Positions 44,493-54,014 are shown, numbered from the stretch's first letter. The stretch: 64,000 nt of DNA from CAYXAA01 sp964462985 (GCA_964462985.1 CAYXAA010000001.1:124001-188000); one strand, 5' to 3'. The notes: generated by a model not told the origin, from the sequence alone. Translations and numbers: made by a program.

Positions 44493-44948
44493 CTAGTCCG
44501 TCAGCGTTTCGAGATAGGCCACCACATCCTCGATTTCCTGTGCGTCGAGGGCCGGTTTGCCACGGAACTCCGGCGCGACATTGTTCAACCCGTCGATGCG
44601 ATAATACGGCGGCATGACGGTTTGCGGGCTGATACGGCTCTGGTCGATCAACCGGAGCCGGATCTGTCCCGCGTCCAGGCGCGATCCGACGCCGGCGAGC
44701 GGCGGACCGAGCTCGCCCTGGAAGGGCTCATCCGTTTCCGGCACCGAATGGCAGATCAGACAATTTCCGCGCCGACGGTCGAGAACGATCTCCCGTCCGC
44801 GCTCCGGGTCGCCGGTCAACCCACCAAGCGGTTCCGGGACAGCGTCTGCCTCGACCACATAGGGCAGCAGTTCCGCTTCGGCTGCGGCCTGGGCGCCCGC
44901 TGCCGCGAGCACCCAGAACGTCGCCAGGAAGAACCTGGTTGGCTTCAC
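44493..44948 (-). CDS. soxX: sulfur-oxidation monoheme cytochrome SoxX
   Basis: This 151-residue periplasmic cytochrome c has a signal peptide (about 1-22), heme motif CLICH (63-67), axial Met112 in VMPPYYR and the SoxX C-terminal pattern GKPALDAQEIEDVVAYLETL. It forms the SoxXA complex with SoxA, although here soxY and soxZ lie between the two genes. Its ATG overlaps the stop of the molybdenum-hydroxylase gene (ATGA at 44945-44948), directly tying sulfur and molybdenum genes into one message. Confidence 0.92.
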   Translation of the reverse strand: MKPTRFFLATFWVLAAAGAQAAAEAELLPYVVEADAVPEPLGGLTGDPERGREIVLDRRRGNCLICHSVPETDEPFQGELGPPLAGVGSRLDAGQIRLRLIDQSRISPQTVMPPYYRIDGLNNVAPEFRGKPALDAQEIEDVVAYLETLTD

Positions 44949-47116
44949 GTCGAACGCAGGTCGTGCTTCGATAGCGGAAGCTCGCGGATGCGCTTGCCGG
45001 TGGCCGCGAAGATTGCATTCAGCACGGCTGGCGCCGCGACGGCGATCGTCGGTTCGCCGACACCGCCCCAGAATCCGCCAGACGGCATGACGATGGTCTC
45101 GACTTCCGGCATCTCGTTGATGCGCATGACCTGATAGGTGTCGAAGTTCTCCTGCTCAATGCGCCCGTCCGCTACCGTGCATTCGCCATAGAGCGCTGCC
45201 GACAGGCCGTAGACGAAGGAACCCTCGACCTGGGCTTCGACCTGCTGCGGATTCACCACATGGCCGGAGTCGGTGGCCGCGACGATCCGGTGGATCTTCA
45301 GCTGGCCGTCGGTCACCGAGACCTCGGCACAGGCCGCAATATGGCTGCCGAAGGCGGTACATTGCGCGAGGCCCCGGTGCACCCCGTCTGCGGCCGGCGT
45401 GCCCCAGCCGGCCCGTTCGGCGACCGCCCTGAGCACCGCCGCGTTTTTCGGGTGGTTGCCCATGAGGTTAAGTCTGAACTCCAGCGGATCCTTGCCCGCC
45501 AGGTGCGCCAGCTCATCGATGAAGCACTCGGTGTAGATCGTATTCTGGTTGGCGTTGACGCCGCGCCAGAAGCCAGGCGGGACATGCGGATTGCGCATTG
45601 CATGGTCGATCCGCAGGTTCGGGAAGGTATAGCTGAACGCATGCTCGCCTGACGGTGCGAAGCACTGGAAGGCAACCGGATCTCCACCGCCGCTCATGCG
45701 CTGCGGCATGACGCCGGCAAGGATCGACTGCCCGGCAATGCGGACGCGGAAGGCCGTGACCTCGCCATTTTCATCGAATCCGGCCGTCAGCTTGCACTGG
45801 GTGAACGGATGGTAGACGCCGTGCGTCATATCCTCCTCCCGGGTCCACAACAGCTTGATCGGCGTGCCGGGGAAGTTCCGGGCGATCAGGACCGCCTGGC
45901 GGACGTAATCGTGGGAGGTACCGCGACGGCCGAAACCACCGCCCAGATGCAGTTTGTGGACATCGCACTGCTGTGGCGGCAGGCCGGCTGCGTCCGCTGC
46001 CGCGGCAAGGGCCGCCTCCCCGTTCTGGGTCGGGCACCAAACCTCGCAGCGGTCCTCGGTCCACACCGCCGTGGCATTCATCGGCTCCATGGTGGCGTGG
46101 TGCTGGAACGGATAGGAATAAACCGCCTCGTGGGTCCGGGCCGCCTGGGCAAGGGCCGTGTCGACGTCGCCGTTTTCGTTGCCGACAAACGCCTCCTCCG
46201 CCGTCAGGCCCTCCGCCACGAAGGCGGTGATCGACGCTGTTGTGACGTCCGCGTTGGGTCCCTCGTCCCATTCGATCGTCAAGGCATCCAGCGCAGTCTT
46301 GGCCTGCCACCAACGCTCGGCAACGACGGCAACGGCATTGTCGTCGACCTGAACGACGCCGCGCACGCCCGGCATCGCATTGACCTCCGCCGAATCGAAA
46401 CCGGCGACCTTGCCCCCGAACACCGGGCATTGCCGGATGGCGGCGTTCAGCATGTTTGGCAGCACGAGATCGGCGCCGTACACCTGTTTGCCGACCACCT
46501 TGTCCGCGGTGTCCAGACGCTTGAGCGGCTTGCCCGCGATTGTCCAGTCCTTCGGATCCTTCAAGGGAACGTCGGCCGGCACCTCGAGCAAGGCGGCCGC
46601 TTGGGCGACCTTGCCGTAGGTCGTGCTGCGGCCGGAGGGCTCATGGGTGATCACACCCTTGCTCACCCGGCACTCACCGGGCGCGACGCCCCATTCATTG
46701 GCAGCCGCCGTTATCAGCATCTGGCGGGCCGCTGCGCCGCCCTGGCGAACATACTCGTGTGATTCGCGGATACCGCGACTGCCGCCGGTCGCAAAGCTCT
46801 GCCACACGCGCCCCCGTTCGAGATTGGTCGCGGGACTGGGGTATTCCGTCGTTACGTTCGCCCAGTCACATTCCAACTCCTCGGCGACGAGTTGGGCGAG
46901 ACCGGTCAGTGTGCCCTGCCCCATTTCGGAACGGGCAATGCGGATGATCACTCGTTCGTCCGGCTGCACGACCACCCAGGCACTGATCTCGTCCGGAAAG
47001 CCGGCCTGGGCCTTGGCCGCATCCGTGCGATACGGAATCGGGAAACCGAGGGTGAGGCCGGCGGCGGCACCACCGACCACGAAGCCGCGGCGCGTTACGT
47101 TCAGTTTCGGCATCAT
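44945..47116 (-). CDS. xanthine dehydrogenase-family molybdopterin-binding subunit (IorB-like)
   Basis: This 723-residue molybdenum hydroxylase large subunit has a Tat signal (TRRGFVVGGAAAGLTLG), so the enzyme acts in the periplasm. Domain marks are KQVYGADLVLPNMLNA, LHLGGGFGRRGTSHDYVR and the catalytic Glu688 in GGVGEPTIAVAAP. Such periplasmic two-subunit enzymes (isoquinoline 1-oxidoreductase or aldehyde dehydrogenase type) hydroxylate heteroaromatics or oxidise aldehydes and pass electrons to cytochromes. It overlaps soxX. I chose the ATG at 47116 behind GAGGAGG. The substrate cannot be read from sequence. Confidence 0.88.
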   Translation of the reverse strand: MMPKLNVTRRGFVVGGAAAGLTLGFPIPYRTDAAKAQAGFPDEISAWVVVQPDERVIIRIARSEMGQGTLTGLAQLVAEELECDWANVTTEYPSPATNLERGRVWQSFATGGSRGIRESHEYVRQGGAAARQMLITAAANEWGVAPGECRVSKGVITHEPSGRSTTYGKVAQAAALLEVPADVPLKDPKDWTIAGKPLKRLDTADKVVGKQVYGADLVLPNMLNAAIRQCPVFGGKVAGFDSAEVNAMPGVRGVVQVDDNAVAVVAERWWQAKTALDALTIEWDEGPNADVTTASITAFVAEGLTAEEAFVGNENGDVDTALAQAARTHEAVYSYPFQHHATMEPMNATAVWTEDRCEVWCPTQNGEAALAAAADAAGLPPQQCDVHKLHLGGGFGRRGTSHDYVRQAVLIARNFPGTPIKLLWTREEDMTHGVYHPFTQCKLTAGFDENGEVTAFRVRIAGQSILAGVMPQRMSGGGDPVAFQCFAPSGEHAFSYTFPNLRIDHAMRNPHVPPGFWRGVNANQNTIYTECFIDELAHLAGKDPLEFRLNLMGNHPKNAAVLRAVAERAGWGTPAADGVHRGLAQCTAFGSHIAACAEVSVTDGQLKIHRIVAATDSGHVVNPQQVEAQVEGSFVYGLSAALYGECTVADGRIEQENFDTYQVMRINEMPEVETIVMPSGGFWGGVGEPTIAVAAPAVLNAIFAATGKRIRELPLSKHDLRST

Positions 47117-47129
47117 GATGTCTGCCTCC

Positions 47130-47585
47130 TCACGCCTTTTCGTTCGCGGCCATGTGGATCCCGGCGCGCACGCGTCGGTAGGTTCCGCAGCGGCATATGT
47201 TGGTGATTTCCGCATCGATATCAGCGTCCGAGGGGTTGGGATTGCGCGCCAGCAGTGCGGCCGCAGCCATGATCATGCCGGTCTGGCAATAGCCGCATTG
47301 CGGTACGTCGAGTTCGACCCAGGCCTTCTGCACCGGGTGAGATCCATCCGGAGAGAGCCCCTCGATGGTCACGATCTCATCCGTCTCGGCAAGGGCATCG
47401 AGCGGGAAGACGCAAGAGCGCTGCGCCTCGCCATTGATATGCACCGTGCAGGCACCGCACTGGGCAACGCCGCAGCCGTACTTGGTTCCAGTGAGCGCCA
47501 GATGCTCACGCAGCACCCAGAGCAAGGGAGTCGAGCCGTCGGCATCGACCTCGACGGCCTGTCCGTTGACGTTGATTTTGGCCAT
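47130..47585 (-). CDS. [2Fe-2S] subunit of molybdenum hydroxylase (IorA-like)
   Basis: This 151-residue subunit has two iron-sulfur centres: a plant-type cluster with Cys38, Cys43, Cys46 and Cys58 (YGCGVAQCGACTV), and a helical-domain cluster with Cys97, Cys100, Cys131 and Cys133 (QCGYCQTGMIM, NICRCGTY). It has no signal peptide and is probably exported together with the Tat-bearing large subunit. It is the first gene of the seven-gene unit running through soxF. GGAG precedes the ATG at 47585; a GTG three codons earlier is possible. Confidence 0.92.
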   Translation of the reverse strand: MAKINVNGQAVEVDADGSTPLLWVLREHLALTGTKYGCGVAQCGACTVHINGEAQRSCVFPLDALAETDEIVTIEGLSPDGSHPVQKAWVELDVPQCGYCQTGMIMAAAALLARNPNPSDADIDAEITNICRCGTYRRVRAGIHMAANEKA

Positions 47586-47840
47586 GAACAACACTCCGAT
47601 CCGAGGAAAGCTCCGGGGGAAGTTCTAAGGGAGGGGTGTCTTCAAATTTTGTCCTGCGGAGCCGGCTTTGTCGCGGACCGTGCCGAGCAGGTGACCTGAC
47701 ACAATTTGACATAAACGGGCACCGGTACCTGCAGTACGTGCGGCTGTTTCGAATGAGCAGCCCGCAAACGAGCCGCGCTCACGCGTCAAGCGATTGAACT
47801 CCGTCAGGCAGCGGAACGCGTCGTCCGGCTCGTCTTGTGC

Positions 47841-49349
47841 TTAGGACTGAGTTGCCAGCGTCGCCAAGGGCCGCGCGACCGAAACGGCAGAGCCCGATGC
47901 GGTGGCGCGCAAAGGGAGGGATATGGACGCGCGAAGGCCGCCTTCGGGCCGATTGCGCAAGACAACGTCGCCGCCATGGCTGCGTGCAATGGTTCGGGCG
48001 ACCGACAGACCGAGGCCGACGCCCCCCGTCGCGCGGCTTCTGGACCCCTCGAGCCGCACGAAGGGCGCGAACACCCGCTCGAATTCACCTTCGGGGACGC
48101 CGCGGCCGTCATCGTCGACCGAGATCTCGATCGATCGGTCGGTAACGTCCATTGCCACACGTGCCCGCTCACCGTAGCGCACCGCGTTCTCGACCAGATT
48201 CCGCATCGCCCGGCGCAGGGAAGCCGGCCGGCAACGATAGGGCACCCCTGCCCGATCGGTGAATGTCACGTCCCAGCCGAGGTCGGCGAGATCACTGCAG
48301 AGACTTTCCGCAAGGGCTGCCAGATCGACCAGCCGGGTCGGCTCACCACTCGCCTCCTCGCGCGCAAAAGCCAGGGTTGCCTCGGTCATCGCCTGCATCT
48401 CGTCGAGCGTCGCGATGATCCTGTCGCGAACCTCGGCGTCCTTGACATATTCGGCGCGCAACCGCAGCGACGTGATCGGGGTCCGCAGGTCGTGGCCGAT
48501 CGCCGCCAGCATGCCGGTGCGGTCGTCGACGAAACGCCGTAACCGCCCCTGCATCCAGTTGAAGGCTTCGGCGGTGCGGCGGATGTCCTGGGGCCCCTCC
48601 TCGGGCAGATTGTCGGCCGCTTCGCCGCGGCCCAGCGCCTCCGCGGCCTCGGCGAGGCGTCTCATCGGCCGCGCGATCCGGCGCGCCACCAGCACCGCAA
48701 ACACCGTCAGCAGCACGCCGGCGATCGTCAGGGAAACGACCGATTGTGACGTCCACATCGGCGGTTTGGCCTTGGCCATTGCGGAGTTCAGCCAGGTTCC
48801 GTCCTTCAGCTGCACAACCAGTCCGACACCGAAAGCGTCGTCGAGCCTCACGAAACGGGCCGGACGGTCAAACGGCCAATCCTTCACCGGCAGCGTGTCC
48901 CAGCGGGAGGGCGCCGGACCGAAATGCTCGTCATCGTCAGCCCGGGCCGTAGACACCACCTGCACTTGCGGCCGCTGGTCGGGCGCAGGGTCCGCGGGCA
49001 CATGATTTCCGTCCGGCTCCCGATCCTTCAGGCGCCTCCACGCCAGCTTGCTCCACAGCGCCACGTCGTCAGGGACGTCTTCGGTCACCCAGAACCGGGA
49101 GTAGATGGTGTCCACCGCGTGCAGCACATCCGGATGGTACGCGGCCGGCGTCGTTTCCAGGAGCCGGGCGGCCGAGGCGCTGCGGACCAGGAATTCCTCC
49201 TTCAGCGTCTCGCGCAGGGTCTGGTCGTGCTCGTCGTAGTAGATCAGGAAGCTGATGCCCTGCGAGACGATCAGCGCCGCCAGCACGAAGCCGACCAATT
49301 GACCGGCGAGACTCCTGTTCCAGAAGCAGTTTTCACAGAACCGTCTCAT
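47841..49349 (-). CDS. sensor histidine kinase (HAMP type)
   Basis: This 502-residue inner-membrane kinase has membrane spans at about 16-37 and 201-222 enclosing a periplasmic sensor region, then HAMP, the phospho-acceptor His286 in AIGHDLRTPITSL, and ATPase boxes NLVENAVRYG, DDDGRGVP and GVGLGLSVA. The ATG overlaps the response-regulator stop (ATGA), so the pair is co-translated. The molybdenum-Sox operon starts about 255 bases downstream on the same strand. The kinase may sense its substrate or redox state; this is inferred from position. Confidence 0.9.
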   Translation of the reverse strand: MRRFCENCFWNRSLAGQLVGFVLAALIVSQGISFLIYYDEHDQTLRETLKEEFLVRSASAARLLETTPAAYHPDVLHAVDTIYSRFWVTEDVPDDVALWSKLAWRRLKDREPDGNHVPADPAPDQRPQVQVVSTARADDDEHFGPAPSRWDTLPVKDWPFDRPARFVRLDDAFGVGLVVQLKDGTWLNSAMAKAKPPMWTSQSVVSLTIAGVLLTVFAVLVARRIARPMRRLAEAAEALGRGEAADNLPEEGPQDIRRTAEAFNWMQGRLRRFVDDRTGMLAAIGHDLRTPITSLRLRAEYVKDAEVRDRIIATLDEMQAMTEATLAFAREEASGEPTRLVDLAALAESLCSDLADLGWDVTFTDRAGVPYRCRPASLRRAMRNLVENAVRYGERARVAMDVTDRSIEISVDDDGRGVPEGEFERVFAPFVRLEGSRSRATGGVGLGLSVARTIARSHGGDVVLRNRPEGGLRASISLPLRATASGSAVSVARPLATLATQS

Positions 49350-50065
49350 GCCGGGGTCACCTCCGCGGCGAAGCTGTAGCCGCCGCCCCAATGGGTCTTG
49401 ATCAGCACAGGGTTGCGCGGATCGGCTTCTATCTTGCGGCGCAACCGGCTGACTTGATTGTCGATGCTGCGGTCGTAGACGTCCGCCGTCCGCCCCACCG
49501 TGAGGTCAAGCAGCTGCTCCCGGGTCAGCACCACGCCGGGATGGTCGATGAGGACATTGAGCAGGCGGAACTCGGCCGTGCTGAGCGGCACCGCCATGCC
49601 GTCACTTGTGACAAGCTCGCGCCGGCCAACGTCGAGCGTCCAACGGTCGAACCGGATCGACTTGCTGCGCGGGAGTGCCTGCCGGAGCGGCAGGCTGTTG
49701 GCGCGCCGCAGCACGGCCTTGATCCGGGCGAGCAGCTCCCGCGGATTGAATGGCTTCGTCAGATAATCGTCAGCGCCCATCTCCAACCCGACGATCCGGT
49801 CGGTCTCCTCGGCGATCGCCGTCAGGAGAATGATGGGCAGATTGGTTGTAGAGCGCAGATCGCGACAGACCGCCAGTCCGTCCTCGCCGGGCATCATGAT
49901 GTCGAGGACCACGAGGTCGAGCGTGCTGCGCTGAAGAAGGCGGCGCAGGGCCGCGGCACTGTCCGCGGCACTCACCCTGTACCCATGTTCGCCGAGATAC
50001 CGAGCGACCAGTTCCCGGATGTCGCCGTGATCGTCGACGATTGCGATATGCGGGATCGGATCCAT
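49346..50065 (-). CDS. OmpR-family response regulator
   Basis: This 239-residue regulator has a receiver domain (acidic pocket Asp11-Asp12, phosphorylation site Asp55 in VVLDIMMPGEDGL, KPF switch Lys) and a C-terminal winged helix (AEFRLLNVLIDHPGVVLTRE, VDRSIDNQVSRLRRKI-like segment). It is co-transcribed with the kinase gene and divergent from the small membrane protein and cytochrome genes, from which a 279-base control region separates it. It probably controls the redox genes on both sides. Confidence 0.92.
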   Translation of the reverse strand: MDPIPHIAIVDDHGDIRELVARYLGEHGYRVSAADSAAALRRLLQRSTLDLVVLDIMMPGEDGLAVCRDLRSTTNLPIILLTAIAEETDRIVGLEMGADDYLTKPFNPRELLARIKAVLRRANSLPLRQALPRSKSIRFDRWTLDVGRRELVTSDGMAVPLSTAEFRLLNVLIDHPGVVLTREQLLDLTVGRTADVYDRSIDNQVSRLRRKIEADPRNPVLIKTHWGGGYSFAAEVTPA

Positions 50066-50344
50066 CAGCCTTGCCTATTGAAGTCCGAAATCATGCCCGC
50101 CGCATCGGCGGATCAGCCTGACTTTGCATCAAACTATGTCATCCGGGGGACCCGAGACAGCTCGCGATAGTTGCCCTTCCGGCCGGCAAAGTTCTGCGAC
50201 AGCCTCGTGCCATTGTCTGGCCATCGGCTGGGCAGGCTCCGGCGCCGCCCCGGCACAACAACGCGCGGGCCGCCATCGCCTGCAGTCACCCCGGGGGCGT
50301 TGCAACCGAAGGTCCGGACGGACCGGTCGGCCAGGAGACGCAGG

Positions 50345-50602
50345 ATGCAGCACAACTTCATCGAGTACAACTGGCGCGATCACGTGCCGTCGCTGCAGCC
50401 GGTCGATGTGGCGCTCGGCGCAGTGGTCGGGCTCGTGTTGGCACTGTCATTTCTGCTTGAGCCATTCCACCTGAACAGCAGTCGGAATGGAGCCGCCGCC
50501 GCGGCGCAGGAGGCAATCGGCCGCTCCACACCCGTCCCGGGCTTGTCGGGCGTGCCGACCGGCGCCCCGGCGGCCGAATGCAGCCCCAAAAGCCATCGGT
50601 GA
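50345..50602 (+). CDS. small single-span membrane protein of unknown function
   Basis: This 85-residue protein starts at an ATG with AGGAG seven bases upstream; the larger open frame beginning at 50171 lacks such a site. It has an N-terminal charged segment (MQHNFIEYNWRDHVPS) and one hydrophobic helix (VALGAVVGLVLALSFLL, about 22-38), then a Pro/Ala-rich tail. No family is recognised. It lies 34 bases before the cytochrome c gene in the same direction and may be its membrane partner or anchor. Confidence 0.6.
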   Translation: MQHNFIEYNWRDHVPSLQPVDVALGAVVGLVLALSFLLEPFHLNSSRNGAAAAAQEAIGRSTPVPGLSGVPTGAPAAECSPKSHR

Positions 50603-50636
50603 GAATGCATCGTTCTGAACAGCACAGGACCGCCTC

Positions 50637-51029
50637 ATGATACCAAGTGTGCTTGCGTTTGCGGCCGCAGCCGCCTTCATCGCATCAATGAACATCGCCC
50701 CCACCCGCGCGCAGGAAGCCACTGCCGAGGGCGAACGGGAATTCCGCGCCCGATGCGCGAGTTGTCACAGCACGACTGCCGGCGACAACCGTGTCGGTCC
50801 GCATCTGGAAGGGGTATTTGGCCGCGAGGCCGGTTCCGTCGAGGGAGCCCGCTATTCAAGGGCCATGAGTCAATCCACACTCGTATGGGAGGAGGAAACG
50901 CTGGACGCCTATCTTGCCAACCCGCGGCAGACGGTGCCCGGGACGAGCATGCCCGTGGGCGTTACTGACGCCCGGCGGCGCGCCCTGGTGATCGACTATC
51001 TGCGCGGGCTCTCAACCGACCAGGATTGA
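50637..51029 (+). CDS. periplasmic class I c-type cytochrome
   Basis: This 130-residue protein has a signal peptide (about 1-25, ending TRA), heme motif CASCH (40-44), and axial Met105 in PGTSMPVGV, with VGPHLEGVFGREAGSV typical of small cytochrome c2/c-type carriers. It is well placed to accept electrons from the molybdenum hydroxylase, SoxXA or SoxF encoded across the divergent two-component system. That role is inferred from location. Confidence 0.88.
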   Translation: MIPSVLAFAAAAAFIASMNIAPTRAQEATAEGEREFRARCASCHSTTAGDNRVGPHLEGVFGREAGSVEGARYSRAMSQSTLVWEEETLDAYLANPRQTVPGTSMPVGVTDARRRALVIDYLRGLSTDQD

Positions 51030-51070
51030 CGCTCCGAGCGAGCGCACCCACGCGAGGGCAGTAGCCGGGT

Positions 51071-52699
51071 TCAACCGTGGATGTCGGTATGCGGCTTCAA
51101 CGGCATGTCGTCGCGGGGAGACACGGTCTGGCGCTCGATCATGCGGTGAACACGCGGTGGCTGCGGCATCCGGTGCAGCTTCCGCAATGTTTCGTTGATT
51201 TCTGCATCCGCGCGAGTCCGGCGCTGGTTGTGGCGGATATACTCCACCCACGTGGGTACGTGATAACTCTCGGTCCACCTTTCGGGATTCTCGAGATCCC
51301 TCAACAGCGCCCACCGCCGCGCACCGTCGCGAATCCGCACGCGCCGGCGAAGAGCCATCGTCGCGAGAAACTTCGGCACGTCCTCCTGGTCAATGACGTA
51401 GTCAATCATAATCATGATCGGCCCGCTGCGCGCCTTGAGATCCAATTTGAGGTACGGCTCGCGGAACTGATCGAGCGGCGAAAGATCAAGCGATCCGAAG
51501 TCCGGCGTCTTAAACAGCAGGCCGATTAGGGCACAGGCTGCCAACCCGAAGCCTGCCGCCGTCAGCGCCACCTCAACACCATACCCCGTGGCAACGCCGC
51601 CCCAAACCCAGCTTCCTACCGCCATGCCGCCGAAGGTCGCCGTCTGGTAAATGGACAACGTTCGGCCCACGACCCAGCGGGGCGTCGACAACTGCACGAC
51701 GGCATTGAACAGCGACAGCGAAACCACCCAGCTCGCACCGGCGGGCACGAGCAGGAAGTGGCTGAGCACGACGCTGTCGCTCATCGCGAGGAACACGACG
51801 CTTGCAGCAAAGACGGTCGACGCCGTCCGCACGACACCTTCGTTGTCGAAGCGGTTGCGCAAAGGAGCGTTGATCGCCGCACCGCATATGCCTCCTGCGC
51901 CAAAGGCGCCGAGAAGCCCGCCGTAGGTCAGAGGACCGCCGGACAAGAGGTCACTCGCGACGACCGGCAGCAGCGCAAGGACGGCGATCGCCGACAGGCC
52001 GAACAGAAAGGCCCTCGCCATGACTGTCATCAGGTTGGGCGACATGGACACGTAGCGAAGGCCGGCGGCAATTGCGCTCGGAAACCGCTCTCGCGGCAGC
52101 GTGGTTTTGGGATAGTTCGGCTTCCAGCGCAGCAGCGCCGCGATGACCGGCAAATAGCTCAGCGCGTTGAAGGCAAAGGCGACGGCGGCGCCCGCCACCG
52201 CGACCGTGAGGCCGCCAATGGCAGGCCCGATGGAGCGCATGAGGTTGAAGCCCATGCTGTTGAGCGCGACAGCGCCTGGGATATCCTGGCGCGGAACCAG
52301 ATCCCCAATCGACGCCTGCCATGACGGGTTGTGCAGGGCGGTTCCAGATCCGACGAGGAAGGTCAGCGCGAGCAGCAACCAGGGCGTCAGCATCCCGGCA
52401 AAGGCTGCTGCCCAAAGGATCCCCGACGCAACGAGCATCAGGGTCTGCGCCGCCACCATTACCCGCCGCCGGTCCAGACTGTCCGCCAACGCCCCCGAGC
52501 CAATGGACAGAAGCATGATCGGCAGTGTCGTCGCAGCCTGAACAAGGGCGACCATATGCGGGGAATCGGTCAGAGTCGTCATGACCCAGCCGGCCGCGAC
52601 GGCCTGCACCAGTCCCCCGAGATTGGAAATGAGGCTCGCCAGCCAGAGAAGCCGAAAATCCCGATACTGCAGCGGCGCAAACATCGTCGGCACAGGCAT
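51071..52699 (-). CDS. MFS exporter with C-terminal antibiotic-biosynthesis-monooxygenase-like domain
   Basis: A protein of about 542 residues. The first about 400 residues form a twelve-span major-facilitator transporter of the enterobactin-exporter-like MFS_3 group (FRLLWLASLISNLGGLVQAV, DSLDRRRVMVAAQTLMLVA, NPSWQASIGDLVPRQDIPGA). After residue about 410 is a soluble tail (IMIMIDYVIDQEDVPKFLA, RWALLRDLENPERWTESY) resembling the monooxygenase-like/DUF4286 tail common in this MFS subgroup. The start is uncertain between ATGs at 52711, 52699 and 52684. The exported compound is unknown. Confidence 0.82.
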   Translation of the reverse strand: MPVPTMFAPLQYRDFRLLWLASLISNLGGLVQAVAAGWVMTTLTDSPHMVALVQAATTLPIMLLSIGSGALADSLDRRRVMVAAQTLMLVASGILWAAAFAGMLTPWLLLALTFLVGSGTALHNPSWQASIGDLVPRQDIPGAVALNSMGFNLMRSIGPAIGGLTVAVAGAAVAFAFNALSYLPVIAALLRWKPNYPKTTLPRERFPSAIAAGLRYVSMSPNLMTVMARAFLFGLSAIAVLALLPVVASDLLSGGPLTYGGLLGAFGAGGICGAAINAPLRNRFDNEGVVRTASTVFAASVVFLAMSDSVVLSHFLLVPAGASWVVSLSLFNAVVQLSTPRWVVGRTLSIYQTATFGGMAVGSWVWGGVATGYGVEVALTAAGFGLAACALIGLLFKTPDFGSLDLSPLDQFREPYLKLDLKARSGPIMIMIDYVIDQEDVPKFLATMALRRRVRIRDGARRWALLRDLENPERWTESYHVPTWVEYIRHNQRRTRADAEINETLRKLHRMPQPPRVHRMIERQTVSPRDDMPLKPHTDIHG

Positions 52700-53004
52700 C
52701 GACCCTCTCATCGGCGTTGAACAGCCAGAAATAGACGCGCTCCGGCTGCGTACCGCAACCCTCAACAGGCTGGCGACGCCCGTTCACGCGCGAGCTCCCC
52801 TGGACCGGGACGAGGCGAGCATGGGCAATCACCCTTTCCGCATACGGTGCAAATCGGGAACAACGGAGGCGCTGCCACGATTACCGGCGCAGCCGCAACA
52901 CGGCGAGTGCGCCACAACTTCTCAATTGTCTCCGGCCGAGGAGACGCTCGCCGATCCCGCCATCAAGAGACCTCCGCCCGCCGTAGGGCGCGAGCCGGAT
53001 CGTG

Positions 53005-53769
53005 TCAAAGGCAGGCCGTGATGCCGCCATCAACGTACAGGATGTGCCCATTCACGAAGGTCGACGCGGGAGCGGCCAGGAATACGGCTGCACCGACCAG
53101 TTCCTCGACGTTCCCCCATCGCCGGGCCGGAGTGCGGGTTTCCAGCCACGCAGAGAACTCGGGATCGTCGACCAGGGCCTGGTTGAGCGGCGTCTTGAAA
53201 TAGCCTGGTGCGATAGCGTTGACCTGAATGCCGAATCGCGCCCAGTCGGTGCACATGCCGCGCGTCAGATTGCGCACCGCACCCTTGGTCGCGGTGTAAG
53301 GCGCGATGCCCGGACGCGCCAGCTCGCTCTGGAGGGAGGCAATGTTGATGATCTTACCGTGCCCGCGCTCGATCATATGCCGCGCCGCAGCCTGGCCGAC
53401 ATAGAAAACGCTGGATACATTGGTTTTCAGCAGCTGCTCCCAACGGTCGGCGGGATACTCCTGAAGCGGCGTGCGGAACTGCATACCGGCGTTGTTGACG
53501 AGGATGTCGATCGCGCCGATGTCCCGCTCGATGCGGTCGACGCCATCCTTCACGGCCTCCGGGTTGGTCACGTCGAAGGGAGCCACGGCAGCCTCCAGCC
53601 CTTTGGCGCGCAACGCCTCTGCCGCCGCACCCAGCCTGACCGCGTCGCGTCCGTTGAGTACGATCGCCGCGCCATGTTCCGCCAGGCCCTGCGCCAATGC
53701 ATGACCGATGCCCTGGCTCGAGCCGGTCACCAGCGCGCGCCTGCCCGTCAGATCAAACAATGAACTCAC
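53005..53769 (-). CDS. short-chain dehydrogenase, gluconate 5-dehydrogenase type
   Basis: This 254-residue oxidoreductase starts at the GTG at 53769 behind GGGAGGGG; the frame is open upstream but not coding. Features are LTGRRALVTGSSQGIGHALA (nucleotide-binding TGxxxGIG), NNAG, IINIASLQSELARPGIAPY (catalytic Ser), and PYTATKGAV (YxxxK). Length and sequence fit IdnO/Gno enzymes that reduce 5-keto-gluconate. It lies downstream of the phosphate-transporter-like gene; no sugar operon is adjacent. Confidence 0.85.
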   Translation of the reverse strand: MSSLFDLTGRRALVTGSSQGIGHALAQGLAEHGAAIVLNGRDAVRLGAAAEALRAKGLEAAVAPFDVTNPEAVKDGVDRIERDIGAIDILVNNAGMQFRTPLQEYPADRWEQLLKTNVSSVFYVGQAAARHMIERGHGKIINIASLQSELARPGIAPYTATKGAVRNLTRGMCTDWARFGIQVNAIAPGYFKTPLNQALVDDPEFSAWLETRTPARRWGNVEELVGAAVFLAAPASTFVNGHILYVDGGITACL

Positions 53770-54014
53770 CGGCCCCTCCCGAAGGATCACCCTTGCCGCC
53801 CCACCCACCCACTGCGCACGGAGCCTGTGTACATGCACCCGGACTGGATGGTGGTGGCGGAAACCACTTTCTACGGTCCTGGCTTTGCCTTCAACGATGA
53901 ACAGCCGCCCCCACTGTTGTCGTTGCCCCGGACCGGATGGTGCCGAAGTCCGAAGTGCCGCCACCCGGGCCAACCGTTCCGAGGGCCTGCCTCCATTGTT
54001 GATGGCCGCGATTT
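53770..54014. other. intergenic region
   Basis: 245 bases, no gene seen. It contains two similar stretches, CCCGGACTGGATGGTG near 53839 and CCCCGGACCGGATGGTG near 53928, which may be a decayed direct repeat. Confidence 0.35.
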
